Positions 1-6,563 of a stretch of 7,877 nucleotides of DNA are shown piece after piece (the stretch's first letter is position 1; the number at the start of each line of letters is the position of its first letter). The notes below the pieces were generated by a model, which saw nothing but the letters and a program-made list of their open reading frames with translations, had not been told where the DNA came from and ran no database searches. The DNA lies in NCBI GenBank assembly GCA_016791285.1, contig JAEUMX010000256.1, forward strand, positions 1 to 7,877, read 5' to 3'. A program made the translations under genes and the position numbers. The stretch is from Burkholderiales bacterium. Its GTDB lineage: Bacteria > Pseudomonadota > Gammaproteobacteria > Burkholderiales > JAEUMW01.

Positions 1-1
1 G

Positions 2-649
2 GACATGGCGCACTACGCGGGGCTGATTGCCGCCGGGGTGTATCCGAGCCCGATCGCGCACGCCCATTTCACCACCTCGACCACGCACAAGACGCTGCGC
101 GGCCCGCGCGGCGGGCTGATCCTGTCCGCGGCGGAATTCGAAAAGCCGCTCAACAGCATGATCTTCCCCGGCATCCAGGGGGGACCCTTGATGCACGTCA
201 TTGCGGCCAAGGCGGTGGCCTTCAAAGAAGCGCAGCAGAGCGAGTTCAAGCGCTACCAGGAGCAGGTCATTGCCAACGCGCGGGTGCTGGCCAAGGTGCT
301 GCAGGAGCGCGGCCTGCGCATCGTCAGCGGGCGCACCGACTGCCATCTGATGCTGGTGGATCTGCGGGCGAAGCACATCACCGGCAAGGAGGCGGAAGCG
401 GCGCTCGGGAAAGCGCACATCACGGTGAACAAGAACGCCATTCCGAACGATCCGCAGAAGCCCTTCGTGACCTCCGGCATTCGCATCGGCTCGCCGGCGA
501 TGACCACGCGCGGGTTCAGGGAGGCCGAGGCCGAGACGCTCGCCAATCTGATCGCCGAGGTGCTGGAGGCCCCCGCTGACGAGGCCAATCTCAAGCGCGT
601 GGCCACCGAGGTCCAAAACCTCTGCAACAAGTTTCCGGTGTACGCTTGA
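2..649 (+). CDS. glyA: Serine hydroxymethyltransferase, C-terminal part (5' end outside window)
   Basis: This is a PLP enzyme of the cytosol that interconverts glycine plus 5,10-methylene-H4F with serine plus H4F. In serine-cycle methylotrophs it is the step by which C1 units enter assimilation. The reading frame is already open at the window edge (Asp then Met-Ala-His-Tyr-Ala-Gly, the family's DMAH-x-AG motif), so the ATG at position 5 is internal. About 215 residues are present, roughly the C-terminal half of a protein of about 415 residues. Visible motifs are TTSTTHKT with the PLP-binding lysine codon at 89-91, the glycine-rich RGPRGG just after it, [10 protein letters not shown], and TSGIR, which holds the arginine that binds the substrate carboxylate. 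It ends in the typical PVYA. The sequence reads like betaproteobacterial GlyA ([31 protein letters not shown]). The neighbouring sga, mtdA and fchA suggest this copy serves the serine cycle. Family assignment is very secure; the methylotrophic role is inferred from context. Confidence 0.96.
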   Translation, partial: DMAHYAGLIAAGVYPSPIAHAHFTTSTTHKTLRGPRGGLILSAAEFEKPLNSMIFPGIQGGPLMHVIAAKAVAFKEAQQSEFKRYQEQVIANARVLAKVLQERGLRIVSGRTDCHLMLVDLRAKHITGKEAEAALGKAHITVNKNAIPNDPQKPFVTSGIRIGSPAMTTRGFREAEAETLANLIAEVLEAPADEANLKRVATEVQNLCNKFPVYA

Positions 650-656
650 GCACCTT

Positions 657-682
657 CGTCCGGTGGCGGCGCGCACCGGACG
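657..682 (+). terminator. Hairpin after glyA, possible terminator
   Basis: A perfect 9-bp inverted repeat (CGTCCGGTG at 657-665, CACCGGACG at 674-682) encloses an 8-nt GC-rich loop and starts 7 nt after the glyA stop codon. The position and strong stem suit transcription termination or 3'-end protection of glyA mRNA. No T-run follows, so it is not a classical intrinsic terminator, and read-through into sga remains possible. Confidence 0.45.
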
Positions 683-738
683 CCGATGCTCGACGACCCT
701 CAAGACGCAGGCCACGCGGCCATGCACCGCGTGTGACC

Positions 739-753
739 TGCTTTCCAGAAGCA
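739..753. promoter_or_regulatory. Short dyad upstream of sga, possible operator
   Basis: TGCTT-TCCAG-AAGCA is a perfect 5+5 bp dyad with a 5-nt centre. It lies about 30 nt before the sga ATG, in the 133-nt gap after glyA. In Methylobacterium the sga operon is controlled by the LysR-type regulator QscR, and such regulators bind short dyads. The dyad does not fit the standard T-N11-A core exactly, so a regulatory role is only a suggestion. No convincing sigma-70 promoter was found around it. Confidence 0.2.
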
Positions 754-769
754 AATAGACCATTCGGAT

Positions 770-774
770 GGAGG
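770..774 (+). promoter_or_regulatory. Ribosome binding site that fixes the sga start
   Basis: GGAGG lies 8 nt before the ATG at 783. The in-frame ATG at 768 overlaps this site and has no Shine-Dalgarno of its own, so 783 is the better start. Confidence 0.8.
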
Positions 775-782
775 CAAACGAC

Positions 783-2036
783 ATGAACCGCATACCTGGA
801 CGCAACTTCCTCTTCGTTCCCGGACCAACCAACGTACCGGACCGCGTCCAGCGCGCGATGATGGTAGCCATGGAGGACCACCGCTCCTCCCGCTTTCCGG
901 ACCTCACCAAGAGCCTGTTCGAAGACCTGAAAAAGGTCTTCAAGACCGAGACCGGGCAGGTCTTCATCTTCCCGTCGTCCGGCACCGGCGCGTGGGAAGC
1001 CGCGATCACCAACACCCTCTCGCCGGGCGACAAGGTTCTGACGTTCCGCTTCGGGCAGTTCAGTCATCTGTGGGCCGACATGGCGGAGCGCCTGGGGCTC
1101 GAGCCGGACGTCGTCGACGTCGAGTGGGGCGAGGGCGTGCCGCCCGACGTTGTGGAATCCAAGCTGCGCGCGGACAAGGGGAACAAGATCAAGGCGGTCA
1201 TCGTCTGCCACAACGAAACCGCGACCGGTGTGACGAGCGACATCGAGGCCGTGCGCAAGGCGATGGACGCAGCGAAGCATCCGGCGCTGCTCTTCGTCGA
1301 CACCGTGAGCTCGCTCGCCAGCATCGATTTCCGCATGGACGAGTGGCGGGCCGACTGCGTCGTGAGCGGCTCGCAGAAAGGTTTGATGCTGCCGGCCGGA
1401 CTCGCCATCCTCGCCACGAGCCAGAAGGCGCTCGACGCACGCGCCAGCGCGCAGATGAAGCGCTGCTACTTCGATCTCGACGACATGATCAAGAGCAACC
1501 CCTCCGGCTACTTCCCCTACACGCCGGCGCTGCCGCTGCTCTACGGTCTGCGCGAATCGCTCAACATCATTTTCGAGGAGGGACTCGAAGACATCTTTGC
1601 GCGGCACAACCGTCTCGCCCAGGGGGTGCGCGAAGCGGTCATCAACGGTTGGGGGTTGCGGCTGTGCGCGAAGGAGCCGAAATGGTGGTCGGACACGGTG
1701 AGCGCAATCGTCGTCCCCGAAGGGATCAACGGCGCGCACGTGATCGACGTCGCGTTCCGTCGTTACAATCTGGCGCTGGGTGCGGGCCTTTCGAAGGTCG
1801 CGGGCAAGGTGTTCCGCATCGGCCACCTCGGCGATCTGAACGAGCTGATGCTGCTCGGCGCCTTGGGTGGCGCCGAGATGGCGATGCGTGACGTCGGTAT
1901 CGACATCGAACCCGGCAGCGGTGTGGCCGCCGCGCAGGAATACTGGCGCCGTACCGACCCGGTGCCGAAGAAGCGCGTGAGTCGCCAGGAAGTGGTCTAC
2001 GCGTCGCACTCGGCGGGCTCGCTTGAAGGACAATAA
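783..2036 (+). CDS. sga: Serine-glyoxylate aminotransferase
   Basis: This is a class-V PLP aminotransferase of the SPT/AGT type. It converts serine plus glyoxylate to hydroxypyruvate plus glycine, the second reaction of the serine cycle, in the cytosol. The protein is 417 aa from the ATG at 783. The N-terminal GRNFLFVPGPTNVPDRV motif is diagnostic. SSGTGAWE (residues 65-72) is the cofactor-phosphate region, DTVSS (173-177) carries the PLP-pyridine Asp, and GSQKGLMLPAG carries the Schiff-base lysine, K199. Later blocks GYFPYTP, LPLLYGLRE, SDTVSAIV and GAGLSKVAGKVFRIGHLGDLNE match the methylotroph enzyme as I remember it from Methylobacterium, which is about 402 aa. This copy has a slightly longer polar C-terminal tail after GSGVAAAQEY. 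It follows glyA by 133 nt, precedes mtdA by 96 nt, and a strong hairpin follows its stop. An alanine-glyoxylate aminotransferase function is the main alternative, but the context favours serine. Confidence 0.95.
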   Translation: MNRIPGRNFLFVPGPTNVPDRVQRAMMVAMEDHRSSRFPDLTKSLFEDLKKVFKTETGQVFIFPSSGTGAWEAAITNTLSPGDKVLTFRFGQFSHLWADMAERLGLEPDVVDVEWGEGVPPDVVESKLRADKGNKIKAVIVCHNETATGVTSDIEAVRKAMDAAKHPALLFVDTVSSLASIDFRMDEWRADCVVSGSQKGLMLPAGLAILATSQKALDARASAQMKRCYFDLDDMIKSNPSGYFPYTPALPLLYGLRESLNIIFEEGLEDIFARHNRLAQGVREAVINGWGLRLCAKEPKWWSDTVSAIVVPEGINGAHVIDVAFRRYNLALGAGLSKVAGKVFRIGHLGDLNELMLLGALGGAEMAMRDVGIDIEPGSGVAAAQEYWRRTDPVPKKRVSRQEVVYASHSAGSLEGQ

Positions 2037-2050
2037 GCGAGAGACGGCTC

Positions 2051-2081
2051 ACGCCGCCGAGTTTCCACTGCTCGGCGGCGT
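2051..2081 (+). terminator. Strong hairpin between sga and mtdA, terminator or attenuator
   Basis: A perfect 11-bp inverted repeat (ACGCCGCCGAG at 2051-2061, CTCGGCGGCGT at 2071-2081) surrounds a 9-nt loop and begins 14 nt after the sga stop. A weakly T-rich stretch (TTGCTTC) follows. This is the best terminator candidate in the window. No good promoter is visible in the remaining 51 nt before mtdA, so it may act as a partial terminator or RNA-stability element that sets sga against mtdA-fchA expression. Confidence 0.6.
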
Positions 2082-2132
2082 TGCTTCAGCCGAACCTCTC
2101 CGTCAGCTTCACTTTCACGACTGGACGCGCAC

Positions 2133-2990
2133 ATGAAGAAGCTACTCCTGCAGATCGATCCTGATCCGATTCCCGCCACCTTCGATACGGTGGTTGCCTA
2201 CGACGGCGGCGCCGATCACGTGGTGACCTACCCCAACATCGATCCCGACAACGTGCACTGGATTACCGATGGCGCGATCTTCACCCGCGCGCCGAAGGAT
2301 AAGCGGTTCACCGCGATCTTCGTCGGCGGCAGCAACATGGCGAAAGGCGAGACGCTGTTCAAGGCGGTGAAGAAGAAATTCTTCGCCGATTTTCGCGTAT
2401 CGGTGATGCTCGACTCCAACGGCTCGAACACGACCGCCGCAGCGGGCGTTGCGGTGATGGCGAAGAACCGCGGCCTCGCCGGCAAGAAGGCCGTGGTGCT
2501 TGCCGGCACCGGCCCGGTCGGCATGCGCGCCGCCGTGATGCTCGCGCGCGAAGGTGCGACGGTTACGCTCACTTCGCGCAAGATGGAGCGCGCGCAAGCC
2601 TCGTGCGACCAGATTCACAAGAGCTTCGGGGTGGCAGTGACGCCGGTGCAGGCGTTCAGCAACGCCGATCGTGCAGCCGCGCTGGACGGCGCGCACGTGT
2701 GCTTCGCCACCGGTGCGGCAGGCGCGCAGCTGCTGGAGAAGAGCCACTGGCAGGAGCACCCGACGCTGCAACTGATCGCCGACGCGAACGCGACGCCGCC
2801 GCTCGGCGTGGACGGGGTCGAGATGTTCGACAAGGCCAAGGAGCGTGGCGACAAGGTGGTGTGGGGCGCGATCGGTTTCGGCGCGCTCAAGCTCGCGGTG
2901 CACCGCGCGTGCGTCGGCAAGCTGTTCGAGGCCAACGACCGCGTCTTCGACGCGGAAGAGATCTATGCCGTTGCCAAGGAAATGGCGTGA
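2133..2990 (+). CDS. mtdA: NADP-dependent methylene-tetrahydromethanopterin / methylene-tetrahydrofolate dehydrogenase MtdA
   Basis: MtdA reversibly oxidises methylene-H4F (and methylene-H4MPT) to the methenyl form using NADP. In methylotrophs it works with FchA to supply methylene-H4F to the serine cycle. The protein is 285 aa, against about 288 in Methylobacterium. The N-terminal substrate domain holds VAYDGGADHV and the signature MLDSNGSNTTAAAG (residues 92-105). The Rossmann dinucleotide loop is AGTGPVG (124-130), and the following TSRK (147-150) supplies basic residues consistent with NADP preference. It ends with FDAEEIYAVAKEMA, very close to remembered MtdA. The ATG has only a weak Shine-Dalgarno (GGA, 7 nt upstream). 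fchA starts 9 nt after the stop. The paralogue MtdB has the same fold, but adjacency to fchA and sga points to MtdA. It lacks the overall FolD sequence pattern. Confidence 0.95.
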   Translation: MKKLLLQIDPDPIPATFDTVVAYDGGADHVVTYPNIDPDNVHWITDGAIFTRAPKDKRFTAIFVGGSNMAKGETLFKAVKKKFFADFRVSVMLDSNGSNTTAAAGVAVMAKNRGLAGKKAVVLAGTGPVGMRAAVMLAREGATVTLTSRKMERAQASCDQIHKSFGVAVTPVQAFSNADRAAALDGAHVCFATGAAGAQLLEKSHWQEHPTLQLIADANATPPLGVDGVEMFDKAKERGDKVVWGAIGFGALKLAVHRACVGKLFEANDRVFDAEEIYAVAKEMA

Positions 2991-2999
2991 GGTGACATC

Positions 3000-3617
3000 A
3001 TGAGCCAGACTCTGCAATCCTTTCTCGACGCACTCGCGAGCAATGCGCCGGCCCCCGGCGGCGGTGCGGCCGCGGCGCTGATGGGCGCCACCGGCGCCGC
3101 GCTGGTTTCGATGGTGTGCAACCTGACCCTTGGCAAGCCGAAATACGCCGAGGTGGAAGGCGACATGAGCGCACTGCGGGAGCAGTCCGAGGCTCTGCGC
3201 GCGCGCCTGACCGCGATGATGGAAGACGACCAGGCGGTCTTCAGGACGCTGATGTCGGCATACGGACTGCCGAAGCAGACCGACGATGAGAAGGCCGCGC
3301 GCAAGCAGGCGATCCAGGAAGCGCTCAAGCGCGCGACGGAAGTCCCGCTCGCCTGCGCCCGCGCGTGCGTGGAGGCCATCGCGCTTTCGCGCGAAGCGGC
3401 GGAGAAGGGCAGCCTGCAGGTCGTGAGCGACGCCGGAGTCGCCGTCGCCGCGGCCGAGGCAGGGCTGAAGAGCGCGGCGCTCAATGTGTGGATCAATGTG
3501 CCCAGCATCGAGGACCAGGCCTTCGCCAAGGGTGCGAGCAAGGCGATCGCCGCGCTGATCGACGCCGGCGGCGAGGACGGCGCCGCCGTCTACGCGCTCG
3601 TCAAGTCGAAGCCGTAG
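3000..3617 (+). CDS. fchA: Methenyltetrahydrofolate cyclohydrolase FchA
   Basis: FchA hydrolyses 5,10-methenyl-H4F to 10-formyl-H4F reversibly, linking formate-derived C1 units to MtdA. It belongs to the formiminotransferase-cyclodeaminase superfamily of all-helical cytosolic proteins. The product is 205 aa, against about 208 in Methylobacterium. Key features are the N-terminal APAPGGGAAAA loop (from about residue 16) and the SDAGVAVAAAEAGL motif starting at residue 143, both characteristic of the cyclodeaminase/cyclohydrolase fold. An N-terminal SLQSFLDALAS-like helix precedes the glycine loop. It begins 9 nt after mtdA with AGGTGA as ribosome binding site, so the two are almost certainly co-transcribed. 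The serine-cycle genes mtkA, mtkB, ppc and mcl, which follow fchA in Methylobacterium, are not here; the next gene is a PqiA-like membrane protein 60 nt downstream. No clear terminator is seen in that gap. Confidence 0.93.
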   Translation: MSQTLQSFLDALASNAPAPGGGAAAALMGATGAALVSMVCNLTLGKPKYAEVEGDMSALREQSEALRARLTAMMEDDQAVFRTLMSAYGLPKQTDDEKAARKQAIQEALKRATEVPLACARACVEAIALSREAAEKGSLQVVSDAGVAVAAAEAGLKSAALNVWINVPSIEDQAFAKGASKAIAALIDAGGEDGAAVYALVKSKP

Positions 3618-3642
3618 CGGGCCGCATCGTTCGATACCGAGG

Positions 3643-3672
3643 TTGCGCCCGACGCGCGATTCGCGCTTTAAT
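3643..3672 (+). promoter_or_regulatory. Candidate sigma-70 promoter of the pqi operon
   Basis: TTTAAT at 3667-3672 matches five of six bases of the -10 consensus, with a poor -35 (TTGCGC, 3643-3648) 18 nt upstream. The expected transcription start falls at or next to the GTG codon at 3678, which would make the mRNA leaderless. The weak -35 keeps confidence low. Confidence 0.35.
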
Positions 3673-3677
3673 CGGGC

Positions 3678-4295
3678 GTGACCGCCACCCTGATCGCCTG
3701 TCATGAATGCGACCTCCTGCAGCGGGAGGTAGAGTTGCCGCCCGGCGGGGTCGCGCGTTGCCGCCGCTGCGCGGCGACTCTCTACCGCCGCCCGAAGCAC
3801 GGTGTCGACCACACCCTCGCCTGGCTGCTCGCCGCCGCCGCGCTTTTTCTCATCGCCAACGCGTTCCCGCTCGTGAGCCTGGACATCGGCGGGCAACAAA
3901 CCTCGGCGACCCTGCACGGAGCGGCCCGTGCACTGCACGACCAGGGCATGACCGTTGTCGCGCTGCTGGTGGTCGGAACGACCATCGCGGCGCCTGGGCT
4001 CGGCATCGCCGCGATGCTCTACCTGCTCCTGCCGCTGTGGTTCGGCCGCAGCGCACCCGGCAGCATGTCGCTGGCGCGTCTGGTTCAGTCCGCTTCGCCG
4101 TGGGGGATGCTCGAAGTGTTCATGCTCGGCATCATCGTGGCGCTGGTGAAGCTCGCGCACCTGGCCTCCGTCGTTCCGGGCGTGGGTCTGTGGGCGTATG
4201 CCGCGCTGATGTTCGCGTTCATCGCCGCGGCGCGCTCCTATGACTCCCATCGTATCTGGGCGCGCCTGACGAGCATCGGGGGCGCCACCACGTGA
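3678..4295 (+). CDS. pqiA: PqiA-like inner-membrane protein, first single-domain unit
   Basis: This is a PqiA/LetA-family integral membrane protein, the inner-membrane partner of an MCE lipid-transport system. The product is 205 aa, about half the length of E. coli PqiA (about 417 aa, two tandem repeats). An N-terminal zinc-ribbon with two CxxC pairs (C8/C11 and C28/C31) precedes four hydrophobic segments at about 46-66, 92-121, 143-163 and 168-186. The first contains NAFPL, matching the family's N-x-x-P motif. WGMLEVF and a C-terminal YDSHRIW match conserved PqiA blocks. The GTG at 3678 is the only start that keeps the first CxxC, because an in-frame TAA lies at 3669-3671. No Shine-Dalgarno is visible. 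The next PqiA-like gene overlaps by 4 nt. Transport is inferred from the downstream PqiB and PqiC, not seen directly. Confidence 0.88.
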   Translation: MTATLIACHECDLLQREVELPPGGVARCRRCAATLYRRPKHGVDHTLAWLLAAAALFLIANAFPLVSLDIGGQQTSATLHGAARALHDQGMTVVALLVVGTTIAAPGLGIAAMLYLLLPLWFGRSAPGSMSLARLVQSASPWGMLEVFMLGIIVALVKLAHLASVVPGVGLWAYAALMFAFIAAARSYDSHRIWARLTSIGGATT

Positions 4296-4930
4296 CACCG
4301 GAAACGACTGCCGCGAGCGCGGGTCTCGCGGTGTGTCACGCCTGCGATCTCGTGAGCCGCCTGGGGCGTGACGTTCACGCGGCGCATTGCCCACGCTGCG
4401 GCGCGTCCGTGCACTTGCGCAAGCCGGGCAGCATCGCCCGGTCCTGGGCGCTGCTCATCACCGCGGCGGTGCTGTACGTGCCCGCGAACGTGCTGCCGAT
4501 CATGCACACCGGATCGCTCTTCGGCGCGCAGAGCGACACCATCCTGAGCGGCATCGTGTATCTCTGGCACGCCGGCTCGTGGGATCTCGCCGTCATCGTG
4601 TTCGTCGCGAGCATCGTGGTGCCGCTCGCCAAGCTCATCGCGCTCGCGTTCCTGCTGGTGTCGGTGCAGCGGCGCTCGACGTGGCAGCCGATGCAGCGCG
4701 CGAAGCTCTACCGCGCGGTCGAGTTCGTCGGCAAGTGGTCGATGCTGGATGTCTACGTCGTCGCACTGCTCGCGACACTGGTGCACTTCCAGTCGCTCGC
4801 GACGATCACGGCGGGCACGGGTGCCGTGGCCTTCGGCGCGGTCGTGGTGACCACGATGTTCGCGGCGATGGCGTTCGACCCGCGCCTCATTTGGGATCCC
4901 GTGAGCGAAGCGAGGGCGCGCCGTGCCTGA
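4292..4930 (+). CDS. pqiA: PqiA-like inner-membrane protein, second single-domain unit
   Basis: A second PqiA/LetA-domain protein of 212 aa, which probably pairs with the preceding gene product to rebuild the two-repeat PqiA found as one chain in E. coli. It has its own CxxC pairs (C15/C18 and C33/C36) and four hydrophobic segments at about 51-71, 98-123, 149-166 and 174-194. PANVLPIM in the first segment, KWSMLDVYVVALL before the third, and FDPRLIW near the end are classic PqiA motifs and are better conserved here than in the first copy. It starts at a GTG that overlaps the upstream stop (GTGA, 4292-4295), a sign of translational coupling, and its own end overlaps pqiB by 8 nt. A role in phospholipid handling between membranes follows from the family and operon. 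Whether the two units bind each other is inference. Confidence 0.9.
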   Translation: MTPETTAASAGLAVCHACDLVSRLGRDVHAAHCPRCGASVHLRKPGSIARSWALLITAAVLYVPANVLPIMHTGSLFGAQSDTILSGIVYLWHAGSWDLAVIVFVASIVVPLAKLIALAFLLVSVQRRSTWQPMQRAKLYRAVEFVGKWSMLDVYVVALLATLVHFQSLATITAGTGAVAFGAVVVTTMFAAMAFDPRLIWDPVSEARARRA

Positions 4931-6563
4931 GTCGCCGGGTCTGCCCGACGTGCCCGAAGCCGTTGCGGAACCTCCACGCCGCCACTCGCTGCCCCTCGTA
5001 TGGCTGCTGCCGGTCATTGCGATCGCGGTCGGCGGCTGGCTCGCCGTGCGGGCGATCCTCGAGCACGGACCCACCATCACGATCACTTTCCGCTCCGCCG
5101 AGGGACTCGAGGCGGGCAAGACGAAGATTCGGTTCAAGGAGGTCGAGATCGGCACGGTGACGGCGATCACGCTCTCCAGCGACCGCACCGGAGTGGTGGT
5201 GACCGCCGACATTGCCAAGTCGGCCGAGAACCTGATCGTGGAGGACACGCGCTTCTGGGTGGTGCGTCCGCGCATCACGGGCGGCGGCGTTTCCGGCATC
5301 GGCACACTGCTGTCCGGGGCTTACATCGGCATGGACGACGGTGACTCCACGACCGCGCGGCGCAGTTTCGTCGGGCTCGAGGCGCCACCCGTGCTCACCG
5401 CCGGCCTGCCAGGCAGCGAGTACAAGTTGCGGGCCGACAATCTGGGCTCGATCACGTTCGGCACGCCGGTGTATTTCCGCCGGCTCGAAGTCGGCGAGGT
5501 GATCGCGTACGATCTCGACGAGGATGGCAGCGGGTTCAACGTGCGCGTGTTCGTGAACGCACCGTACGACCGCTTCGTGCGGCGGAACACGCGCTTCTGG
5601 CAGGCGAGCGGCATCGATGTCGCACTCAGTGCGAGCGGCCTCCAGGTCAATACCGAATCGTTCTCCGCCATGCTTCTCGGAGGCATCGCATTCGGCACGC
5701 CGCCCGACGCGGCACCGCCCCAGCCTGCCGACGCCGGAACCCCGTTCACACTCTTCGACACCCGTGCTGCGGCGTTCAAGCGCGAGGATACGGTCGAGCA
5801 GCGATACGTGGCCGTGTTCCGTGAATCCGTACGGGGCCTGGAGGTGGGCGCGCCGGTGGATTTCCGCGGCATCATCATCGGCGAGGTGTCCGCGATCGAG
5901 GTCGACTTCTCTCCCGGTCGCAAGGAGGTCGTCATGGCGGTCGAGTTGCGCGTCTTTCCGCGGCGGCTGCGGCGACTCGCGCGGGAAGCAAAGGAGAAGG
6001 ACGCGGAAACAACGGAGACCGATATCCACACGCAGATCGACCGTATGGTTGCCGCCGGCTTTCGTGCGCAGTTGCGCACCGGCAACCTGATCACCGGCCA
6101 GCTCTACGTCGCGCTCGACTTCTTTCCCAAGGCGGCCAAGGCGCAGGTGGACTGGAACAAATCGCCGCCCGAGCTGCCGACCATCTCCGGTGGTCTCCAG
6201 GAGCTGCAGACCACCCTTACCAGCATCGCGACGAAGCTCGACAAGATCCCCTACGACAAGATCTCGGACGACCTGCGGCAGTCGCTGCAGTCGCTCGATC
6301 GGATGCTCGGCGGTGTCGACACCCTGGTCAGGCGGCTCGACGCCGAGTTGACGCCCGAGGTCAAAGCGACGCTCGCCGAAGCGCGCCGCACCATTGCGAG
6401 CGCCGAGCGCACGCTCGCCGCGGATTCGCCGATGCAGCAGGAGATGCGCGAAGCCTTGCGCGAAATTGCGCGCGCTGCCGCTTCGCTGCGTGCGCTGACC
6501 GATCTGCTCGAGCGCCAGCCGGGGGCACTGATTCGCGGCAAGACGGAGGAAGCGCTGCCATGA
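4923..6563 (+). CDS. pqiB: PqiB, MCE-domain intermembrane transport protein
   Basis: PqiB spans the periplasm and forms a tunnel for hydrophobic molecules, probably lipids, between the inner and outer membranes. The product is 546 aa, the same length as I recall for E. coli PqiB. A short cytoplasmic N-terminus precedes one transmembrane helix (about residues 24-42, after RRH). Three MCE domains follow, starting at about 49 (TFRSAEGLEAGKTKIRFKEV), 160 (KLRADNLGSITFGTPVYFR) and 295 (FRESVRGLEVGAPVDFRG). GISGIGTLLSGAYIGM and LRTGNLITGQLYVALDF-type blocks are typical of PqiB. The region from about 417 to the end is a long helical, coiled-coil-like tail rich in Leu, Ala and Arg, which in the E. 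coli protein forms the needle. Three MCE domains separate it from MlaD (one) and LetB (seven). GTG start with GAGGG 6 nt upstream; it overlaps pqiA by 8 nt and pqiC by 4 nt. Confidence 0.94.
   Translation: MPESPGLPDVPEAVAEPPRRHSLPLVWLLPVIAIAVGGWLAVRAILEHGPTITITFRSAEGLEAGKTKIRFKEVEIGTVTAITLSSDRTGVVVTADIAKSAENLIVEDTRFWVVRPRITGGGVSGIGTLLSGAYIGMDDGDSTTARRSFVGLEAPPVLTAGLPGSEYKLRADNLGSITFGTPVYFRRLEVGEVIAYDLDEDGSGFNVRVFVNAPYDRFVRRNTRFWQASGIDVALSASGLQVNTESFSAMLLGGIAFGTPPDAAPPQPADAGTPFTLFDTRAAAFKREDTVEQRYVAVFRESVRGLEVGAPVDFRGIIIGEVSAIEVDFSPGRKEVVMAVELRVFPRRLRRLAREAKEKDAETTETDIHTQIDRMVAAGFRAQLRTGNLITGQLYVALDFFPKAAKAQVDWNKSPPELPTISGGLQELQTTLTSIATKLDKIPYDKISDDLRQSLQSLDRMLGGVDTLVRRLDAELTPEVKATLAEARRTIASAERTLAADSPMQQEMREALREIARAAASLRALTDLLERQPGALIRGKTEEALP

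Noticed and set aside
5..7. ATG at position 5 as the true start of glyA
   Set aside because: The preceding codon is Asp of the conserved DMAH motif and the PLP lysine would be at residue 29 instead of about 229, so the gene is cut by the window edge.
732..760. Possible sigma-70 promoter (TGTGAC ... ATAGAC) before sga
   Set aside because: Both hexamers match the consensus poorly; not listed as a promoter.
992..1891. A plus-strand frame inside sga in another phase (and similar ones in the pqi genes)
   Set aside because: Arg-rich translation with no ribosome binding site, fully inside a gene with clear family motifs.
591..2033. A 480-codon minus-strand frame opposite sga
   Set aside because: Arg/His/Val-rich shadow of sga codon bias; no motif and no plausible start context.
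2133..2990. FolD identity for the dehydrogenase
   Set aside because: The sequence has the MtdA signature (SNGSNTTAAAG, AGTGPVG) and lacks FolD motifs; a separate cyclohydrolase gene follows it.
2142..4394. A 750-codon open frame on the minus strand across mtdA, fchA and the first pqiA
   Set aside because: It is antisense to three well-recognised genes, its product is rich in Arg, His, Gly and Ala with no recognisable domain, and long antisense frames are expected in GC-rich coding DNA.
4887..6029. A 380-codon minus-strand frame opposite pqiB (with a similar one at 4238-5305)
   Set aside because: Shadow of the MCE gene; composition dominated by Arg, His, Asp and Glu, without any family signature.
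4923..6563. MlaD or LetB/YebT identity for the MCE protein
   Set aside because: MlaD has one MCE domain and LetB about seven; three domains, length 546 and the adjacent lipoprotein fit PqiB.
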